NCBI GenBank assembly: GCA_003024785.1
Contig: PUQB01000084.1
Location: 490,006-554,005, forward strand
DNA from: Selaginella tamariscina
Lineage: Eukaryota; Streptophyta; Lycopodiopsida; Selaginellales; Selaginellaceae
DNA: 64,000 bases
Reading direction: 5' to 3'
Shown: positions 57,549 through 64,000 of the stretch, in pieces
Position numbering within the stretch: the stretch's first letter is position 1
Layout: each line of letters starts with the position of its first letter
Program-made: the position numbers and the translations under genes
Notes under the pieces: generated by a model
The model's input: only the letters and a program-made list of their open reading frames with translations
What the model was told of the DNA's origin: nothing
The model's database searches: none

Positions 57549-57740
57549 GCTGAGGTGTTTGATATCGAGCTAATGAAACACAAGAACATAGAGGAAGAGA
57601 TGGTGGCAATGCTGCAAATAGCGATGGTATGTGTATCACAGAATCCAGATGAACGGCCCAAAATGAGCAACGTGGTCAAAATGATAGAGGATATTCGCCT
57701 TGACCAGTCTCCTAATGGTGAAGATTTCACTGGTTCGTAG
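57549..57740 (+). pseudogene. Last exon of a receptor-like kinase, right-arm copy
   Basis: Follows an acceptor (TTTATTTAG) and reads [56 protein letters not shown], then a stop at 57740. This is the end of the kinase domain (αF-αI region, with RPKM) of plant LRR receptor-like kinases of the subfamily III type; many of these are catalytically inactive. The frame is open, but the rest of the kinase, ectodomain and membrane segment is absent. The exon points away from the CCR-like gene, so the two do not form one receptor. Confidence 0.85.
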
Positions 57741-58295
57741 TCACGCTCTGCTTCTCCGTCTGATGCAGTCACTAAACACAGGTGTTTAATTAAATAATAA
57801 TCTAATCACATTTCATTACATATTGTATTTGTTCTATATCACTTTCTATAAATATTTTATATAAAAATTATAGGACGTATACACACACAATTATGATATA
57901 TATATTAAAACCATGCATATTCTTATGGGTAGAATATTTGTATAGTTATTGATATAATTATTATTTTTTTTTTCTAAATGCAGGATTACTCCAATTCTTT
58001 TGTGAATCATTACGACAAAGTCGAAATAACAAATTTGATTATTGTGTGATAACCGGTTCATATACTATGTATACAGGTTTATACTAATTCTTCAGTGGTT
58101 GGCGTTCCACTCTCCTCCCAGATATTAAGTACTGTATAATATTCAGAATCAGTAATTAATTTGAGTTCAATTAAAAAAATAATAAACAATTTAAAATGTG
58201 ATACATGATCTATTTATGTATTTTAATTATTAAAATGTCATCATTAAATAACAAGCCAAGTGCAAACTCTTTTGGCTAAATTTAAATTATAACTG
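57741..58295. other. 3' region of the kinase exon
   Basis: Likely 3' untranslated sequence. An intron-like stretch ends at TTCTAAATGCAG (57972-57983), followed by GGATTACTCCAATTC, which is also conserved in the left arm. No further coding exon recognised. Confidence 0.5.
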
Positions 58296-58605
58296 TTTTT
58301 AGGGCTACATTAGGGTTCATCTTGGGAACGATCACGCGCCCTGTTCACCAGCTCAATCTGCGATCGCCATGGCATGAGGCGGCTCAGAATGCCGCACACG
58401 CTCGTCACAAGAAGAAGAATCTCATGTGTGGAGCCGAATTGGCGATGAATAGTGCAGTCTGTCAATTCAAGGTACGCAATCTGTATACACACACTATATA
58501 TATATATATATATATATAATATCTATACGAATCCGGCGTGGTACTTAGAAACTTAGAGCGTGCATACAGACGAAATGATTTCGAAAAATATACAGGTTAT
58601 GGCCA
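58296..58605 (+). other. Extra segment found only in the right arm
   Basis: About 310 bases interrupt the match between the two arms. The first 170 bases are GC-richer than the surroundings and open in one plus frame (ITRPVHQLNLRSPWHEAAQN, then LMCGAELAMNSAVCQFK), ending at CAAG|GTACGC like an exon-intron boundary; the rest ends TATACAG like an acceptor. It may be a gene fragment with an intron. Family not recognised. Confidence 0.45.
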
Positions 58606-59136
58606 TCTATCAAGTTGTTTACTGTCCTAGATAGATTCTTTATAGCTATAGATGATCAAATCTCTCTCTCTCTCTCTCTCTCACTCACACACACACACAC
58701 ACACACACATTCATGATCTAGAGAACTATCTTGTGTTAAACCTCTTAATTTTAATAATAAATTTTTATACATACATATATAACACAAGCTATTTAACATT
58801 GTATATACCAGTTCATGTTTTATAAAACTTGTAACTGTGCATACATTGTGTGTGTGCGATGTCAGAAATATTGCTGCACAGGGCACTGAGGAGACTACGT
58901 TGATACGAGGTGCAAAGAAAAAAACTTCTACAAGCATGCCATCTTTAATAACTGTGCGAGTACATACACATACACATAAGAAGACAAGTGAATGAAGTTG
59001 TATCTTCAAGAGATGTGGTGTGTGTTGCGTGTGTGTGTGTATGCTATATGCATAGTAAACATTTAAGTATGCACTTTTCACTTATATCACTAATCTGAAT
59101 GTGATACGGACCAAACGCCATGTTATGTGTTTTCAG
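58606..59136. other. Intron-like stretch upstream of the CLPP6 exons, right arm
   Basis: (CT)n(CA)n at 58664-58709. A minus-strand frame with HTHT runs arises from repeats. Ends in the acceptor GTGTTTTCAG at 59136. Confidence 0.55.
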
Positions 59137-59328
59137 AAAATTGATAAAATGTATGCTGCTTTCACTGGACAACCATTGGAAGTAGTGCAGACGTATACTG
59201 AACGTGACCATTTCTTCTTAGCAGCAGAAGTAAATCTCTCTCTCTCTCACTCTCTCTAAATGGGTTTTCGTTGTAAACAGGCCATGGAATTCGGATTAAT
59301 CGATGGGCTTCTAGAAACAGAATATTAA
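59137..59328 (+). pseudogene. CLPP6: Last two exons of CLPP6, right-arm copy
   Basis: Exon 59137-59229 reads KIDKMYAAFTGQPLEVVQ, then TYTERDHFFLAAE. After a 51-base GT-AG intron, exon 59281-59328 reads AMEFGLIDGLLETEY and a stop. This matches the end of plant CLPP6, a subunit of the plastid stromal Clp protease core. Splice sites and frame are intact here, unlike the left arm, but the exons that carry the transit peptide and the catalytic Ser and His are not in the window. Probably a duplicated gene end. Confidence 0.87.
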
Positions 59329-59984
59329 CCAATATCTGATAAAAGCTTAATGAAGTTAAGTCCTATATCAATAAATTACAGCACATCCATAATTAACTAT
59401 ATAATTAACACTACTAGCTCCACTACAGATAGATTTGATGCAAGTTGGAACGAATACAGGTATTTTATATTGAACAGTTAGTACAAATCAAAACGTTCTT
59501 GTTTATTCGATGTTGAACTCATATATACTAAAACTTCTATATCTATATATATATAGTGTGTGTGTGTGAGAGAGAGAGAGAGTTATTTTACTTCAATTAT
59601 AAACGGAATGTAAAGATCCTAGTGCACTAATAGGCTGCTTTTGTGGGTCCAATATATACATTTATGTATAATATAGTTTATTATTTATTTATCAATTTAT
59701 ATATAAATTTATTTTTTAGATGGGACTAAAGGCAACCCTAGAATTAAGGTAAATCTTTAAGGGCGTTTCTACAATATGTCAAATTTATCGAATCTAACTA
59801 GGAATTAAATATTTCAGGACATAAAAAATGACAATCTTAATGGTGTTTAAATTCATTAAATTTAATTAGAGAGTTTTCTTTGACAGAAGTGTTACCTTTA
59901 TTATTTAATGAAAACACTAATTTTATTTAAAATTTCTTGTAAATACTTAATTACACCTGACAAACACTTCAAAACCTACACCTG
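59329..59984. other. Intergenic stretch, right arm
   Basis: AT-rich, with (GT)n(GA)n at 59557-59583. Matches the left arm in reverse. No gene. Confidence 0.55.
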
Positions 59985-60551
59985 GGCTTGTGTTAAGTAA
60001 ATATTATAATTAACACAAATATCGTATATATTAATAGCAACTTGCGCAATTTGTGTGAGGAAGAAAATTAATATAAACAACATATATAAATATATATTTA
60101 TATTTATTGTTTATATTACACGCATGCACATTAAAACATTAATACACATATACACACACATTCAAACATCCATAGGCACGTGACATACCTCCTAAATATA
60201 AAGAAAAAAGATTAAATAAAAACAGGTTAATTCTTTGCAAATAAGCATATATAAATATAGTATTTACTTATGTAAAATTTTATAATTACCCAAAATTTAA
60301 TACAGCTGTTCGAACATAAAACTTTGTATTAACCGGCACTCCGTACTAAATGAATTACGTCTCTCTCTCTCTATATATATATCTATCGATTAATTAGTAG
60401 ATCGCATTTCTATCGATTAAAATAGTTACACTTTTTTTCTAATGAAGAGTTATATATCAAAAATGAAGCCGCTAGAGTATACTTTCTTATGACATGAAAC
60501 TGTATAAAGGAAACACGCTCTACCTTTATATTAAAGGTTAAAGGGTCTCTC

Positions 60552-60558
60552 TATAAAA
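60552..60558 (+). promoter_or_regulatory. TATA box of the right-arm protease
   Basis: TATAAAA, 39 bases before the ATG at 60597. The surrounding 600 bases are conserved in three copies. Confidence 0.62.
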
Positions 60559-60596
60559 TTGGGGTTGGAGCAGGGTATCCCTCTACCGTGGCCTCT

Positions 60597-61843
60597 ATGA
60601 AGATGTATATCGACTTCATTCTTGCAGTGTTCCTCCTGATCATGATCTCCCCTACTACAGCTTCAGTGATACCCATGTCTTACCGTAGGATGCATGACGT
60701 TCAAAACCAGAAGTTTGGAGTTTCTCTGCTTGTTAGGGACAACTCGGTACCCTTGTACGACGACAACAAGCGACAATCATTATATTCTCTTATGGTAAAG
60801 GTCGGCCATCCAGCAACAGAGGTAGAGGTTATGTTTGACATTGGTAGTCATATTTCATGGGTGGATTGCAGTAAGCTATCTGACATAAAACGAACTAAAC
60901 CTCCTCACTGCAATGCCAATCCTGTTTGTGAAGGAAAATGTACAGCAGTCTCTCAAAAAGAATGTCAGTCGCCATTAGTGTATGCAGATGACACCAAGAT
61001 TGTCATCTCAGCTGCATATGCACTCCTCAATCTAGATTCCAAACAAGCCAGCCAGCTTGTTGCTCTTGGATGTAGTAGTGGGATGGACAACACCATGGAA
61101 TATTAGGTTTTGGTCCAGGTACAGTAAGAGAGAGATGTTTATTCCATGTTAACCTAATTAATAATTTACAGGTAATAATACTTCGTTGGTTGAGCAAATG
61201 AACGAATTCAACGGTCGTTTTTCCTATTGCTTAAGTACACCAGAAATGATGTTTGAAAATTCAAGCTTTCTTCAAATTGGAGAAGACGCAAAGCTGTTCT
61301 CTGACCATTACTATGGATCAACAACGATCTTAAAAGAGTTTGGAGGACGTAAAGCGCTTGTCACTTTGTCAAGAATATATGTTGCAGGAAGGAACATTGA
61401 TGTTAACTTTGAAGGTTTGTGGATTTTGTTTTCTTTTCTATGTTCATAGAATTAAGATAGAATTGCTCTTTTCTCTGCAGTTACTCTCGACACTGGAAGT
61501 ACTTACTCACTATACCGTCTAGAATAATTGAAGATATCAAAGTGCACCTTGAAAAAGCTCTTGGTTACCAAGCAAAATACGACACTCATATGAATATGTA
61601 CTGCTTCAACAATATTGCATTTGAGCAGAATTCTCCAGATATACCCTTGGAACTTATATTTAAGGGCGGGGCTAAAATGCACATTTTCTCTGGTGGTTAC
61701 ATAAAATACGTCTGGCAATAAAACCCTCAAAAGGCAACTATGGTATTATTGGGTCAAGGTTTCAACATAATCATCACATACTTTTTGACTATAACCACAA
61801 CAAGCTGTTCTTCGCAGAGCATTCCTGCGTGGATTTCCATTAG
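60597..61843 (+). pseudogene. Nepenthesin-like aspartyl protease, right-arm copy
   Basis: Exons 60597-61118, 61172-61414 and 61481-61843 with GT-AG introns. Signal peptide (MKMYIDFILAVFLLIMIS), then KFGVSLLVRDN. The first active-site motif reads FDIGSHISW, so the usual T of DTGS is I. Y.DDTK is the flap region. Exon 2 reads EQMNEFNGRFSYCLS, then FLQIGEDAKLFSDHYYG. The second motif is TLDTGSTYS. Exon 1 is one base short near 61100 (before IGFGPG), exon 3 is one base short right after TYS, and 16 bases are missing near 61709. The end (KLFFAEHSCVDFH) is typical of A1B enzymes. The ATG at 60597 is favoured over an in-frame GTG at 60588. Confidence 0.86.
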
Positions 61844-62015
61844 CGATTTATTTGTGAGTGTTTCGGAGAACAGTAGGATTATCCTCTTTGATCTTGACAC
61901 CCTTAAAATATGAAATATATATAAAAGTTTGTTAAATTTATTTTTCAAATCCAACTAGCACTATATACATACATAACTGAGTGTTTTAGTATGCAGTATG
62001 GTTTTGCAGGTGAAG
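61844..62015. other. Downstream flank of the right-arm protease
   Basis: Matches 36530-36680 in reverse. It may include 3' untranslated sequence. Confidence 0.5.
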
Positions 62016-62019
62016 CTGT

Positions 62020-62145
62020 GATGTGTGCTATCCATCCAAGAACTCACAAAGGTTTTTTTTTAAAGACGATGAGATATTTTTTTGGCCTTTCCCTTTATAA
62101 CTACCACCCGTCTTGTAAACGACACTTAGATGTGGGTTAATCATA
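62020..62145 (+). pseudogene. 5' fragment of a CCR-like propeller gene, right arm
   Basis: Reads the CAIHPRTHKG region and, in other frames, the LPPV...TLRCG region of repeats 1-2. It stops where segment R begins. Same arrangement as 36400-36530. Confidence 0.65.
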
Positions 62146-62149
62146 ATAT

Positions 62150-62535
62150 TGATAATGTTTTTATTTAATGTGCACAGTCCACTCCAGGTTAATAATCCCA
62201 TACCATCAGACAGCTCTGTCATACGTCCACCACATGTCCACTTCATATAGCTTTGTCATACGTCCACTTCAATGTAATAACCCCACCAAACAAATCTTAA
62301 TAGACAACTCCACTTCCCTAATAGACAACTAGACAACTCTAAAACCCCATCAAATAGCTTCACTTTAATATAATAAGCTCGCCAAACAGTTCCTGAGGGC
62401 TAAATTAAACAAGCTAGAGAAATCCTAACATTTCCACTCCAGGTTAATAATCCCACTAGACACTTCCTAACGGATAGCTCCATTTCACTCCATTATTAAT
62501 ATTATAAGCCGTGTTTTACTTATTTTCTTACTTTT
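62150..62535 (-). mobile_element. Segment R, partial inverted copy at the edge of the right arm
   Basis: Matches 35998-36395 in reverse. The match stops near 62535, which marks the end of the inverted duplication. Confidence 0.55.
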
Positions 62536-62619
62536 TAATTCTTATCCAGAATTTGATAACCAACTCTATACTAATGATCCGTCTTTCTTCATAATAGACA
62601 CTATGAATACAATAAAGGA

Positions 62620-63410
62620 TAGCGGGATTAATCCTGTCACCCTTCCGTGCCTGATGGGCGAGATTAATTTTTTCACCACCTCCACGCCTTCTCAAATAAT
62701 TGGCAGGATTAATTCCGCCCACCAAGCATGGAAGGGGTGGCGGAATTAATCCCGCCACCCTTTATGTCTCAAAGAATGTAAGGTGGGATTAATCTTGATC
62801 ACCAGGTATGGCATCGGTGGCGGGATTAATCTTGCCCACCACCCTTAATCATATGAGAAAGTTGTGGGCGAGATTAATCCTGCCACCCATACAATGCCTA
62901 GCGAGCTGAATTAATCTTGCCACCATTTATGTCTTAACGAGTGTGAGAGGGAATTAATCATGCCCTCCATGCATGGTATGGGTGGCAGGATTAATCCCGC
63001 CACCCTTTAGGCAGGGCATGGGTGGTGGGTTTTATCCTGTCACCCTTTAGGCAGGGCATGGGTTGCAAGATTAACCCCAAACCCTTTTACATTGTTTTGT
63101 GGATAACTTAGGCAGGGCATGGGTGGTAGATTAATTCCGCCACCCTTTAGGCAAGTCATGGGTGGCAGGATTAATCCCGCCACCCTTTAGGCATGGCCCA
63201 CCTGCCATGTAAGGGGTGGCCGAGTTAATCCCTCGCACTAGGCATGGATGTGATGGCAGGATTATCCCGCCACCTACTTTTCTTTCTCAGAGAGTGGTGG
63301 GCAAGATTAATTGCGCCACCCCTTCGATGTTGCTTACAGTGGTGGGCGAGATTAATCCCGCCCACTCGGCATGAAAGGGGTGGCGGGGTTAATCCCGCCA
63401 CGAATGGGAT
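62620..63410. repeat. Array of about 19 self-complementary motifs
   Basis: The core GGCGGGATTAATCCCGCC is its own reverse complement, and the palindrome often extends to GGTGG...CCACC. Copies, exact or with one to five changes, centre near 62636, 62673, 62709, 62748, 62791, 62828, 62876, 62918, 62958, 62993, 63031, 63070, 63130, 63170, 63225, 63262, 63309, 63351 and 63391. Spacers of 15-40 bases share CTTTAGGCAGGGCATGG or CCTTTATGTCT phrases. GC-rich compared with everything around it. No coding function seen. Confidence 0.85.
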
Positions 63411-63692
63411 AAAAATAGAAACGTACATATACATATAGTGTGTGTGTGTGATAAAGAGAGAGAAAGAAATTATATAAGAAAAAGACAATACACATACATT
63501 CAAGAGTGTGTCTAAGAGAGATATAAAGTAATTCTAAGAGAGATAAATAAATAAAATTATATGTGTGCGTGTGTGTTAGAGATAGATAAATAAATGAAGT
63601 TATATAAATACACACACATATGTATGTATATATTTATATGTATATGTATATGTATATCATGTGTGTGCTAAATAAATTAAATTATACAGATG

Positions 63693-63725
<33 letters not shown>

Positions 63726-63880
63726 TATGTGTGTGTGTGTGTGTCTATGTATATACAAGAGTGTGCATGTGTGTGCGAGAGATAGATAAATAAATTTTAT
63801 TATATAGATACACACATATAAAGTATATGTAAATACAGATAAATAAATAAATTATCGCATGCAGATATATGTATATGTAT
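63411..63880 (+). repeat. Microsatellite-rich tandem repeat
   Basis: GATAGATAAATAAAT followed by TTATATA.ATACACACACATATA recurs about five times (near 63540, 63583, 63668, 63780 and 63840) with (GT)n, (CA)n and (GA)n stretches between. Confidence 0.65.
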
Positions 63881-64000
63881 ACATAGTAGTGTGCGTGTGA
63901 AGAGACATTTCACATGTGTGAATGCGCCTTCAAACCCTACTGCACCACCGTGCATCATTGGACTGCCATGCCTTTTGAGAGTGGATCTATTGATCTGTTG
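63881..64000. other. End of window, nothing recognised
   Basis: Less AT-rich than the preceding stretch; too short to identify. Confidence 0.4.

Larger units (their letters stand above)
54890..62535 (+). repeat. Right arm of the large inverted duplication
   Basis: Reverse-complement match of 35998-43270. In order: CCR-like downstream region, CCR-like gene (minus), kinase exon (plus), CLPP6 exons (plus), protease (plus), CCR-like 5' fragment (plus), part of segment R (minus). The arm has one extra segment at 58296-58605. It ends with the homologue of the ACACGGC motif near 62512. Confidence 0.88.

Noticed and set aside
55586-57740. A complete CRINKLY4-type receptor kinase made from the CCR-like gene and the kinase exon
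   Set aside because: They lie on opposite strands pointing away from each other, and the kinase tail resembles LRR subfamily III rather than CRINKLY4.
59137-59328. Functional plastid Clp protease gene
   Set aside because: Only the last two exons are present; the transit peptide and catalytic residues are missing in both arms.
62620-63410. CRISPR-like array of repeats and spacers
   Set aside because: The genome is that of a plant, the repeats are degenerate, spacers vary in length and share phrases, and no cas-like gene is present.

Overview
The window is nuclear DNA of a land plant, most likely a flowering plant. The clues are a chromodomain-bearing Ty3/gypsy element, Ty1/copia and hAT remnants, a PLS-type PPR fragment, spliced GT-AG genes, and pieces of plant-specific genes (plastid CLPP6, a nepenthesin-like aspartyl protease, CRINKLY4-type propeller repeats, a receptor-like kinase tail). 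Most of the sequence is AT-rich and carries many (TA)n, (CA)n and (GA)n tracts. No protein-coding gene here looks fully intact.

Positions 1-24093 are a graveyard of transposable elements. A three-LTR Ty3/gypsy composite (728-6494, flanked by AGATC) lies inside an older relative (1-7731), which itself lies in a Ty1/copia element (3' part 7732-8902). Next come a decayed hAT transposon with a BED finger (9503-11339) and a PPR gene fragment (11441-11720, minus). A chromovirus (12051-18237, target duplication GGTAG) and a short-LTR gypsy element (19298-24093) follow.

Positions 24100-32400 are AT-rich and gene-free as far as I can see. They hold microsatellites, one MITE-like element (26883-27130) and a decayed interspersed repeat (28680-29500).

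Positions 32400-62535 are a mosaic of segmental duplications. Two arms (about 35998-43970 and 54890-62535) are inverted copies of each other. Each carries a nepenthesin-like protease, the last two exons of CLPP6, the last exon of a receptor-like kinase, and a secreted CRINKLY4-type propeller gene (called CCR-like below). The space between the arms holds more partial copies of the same genes, hAT-like fragments and tandem repeats. A direct duplication (about 32960-38410 and 50770-54880) overlaps this. The propeller protein has seven C-G-[IL]...C-[WH] repeats and a signal peptide but no kinase. Copies differ in a 24-base coding repeat and in which small lesions they carry. The right-arm copy (55586-56775, minus) is the best preserved.

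Positions 62620-63410 hold a striking array of about 19 copies of a self-complementary motif with core GGCGGGATTAATCCCGCC. This is the least explained structure in the window. The end of the window is microsatellite-rich.
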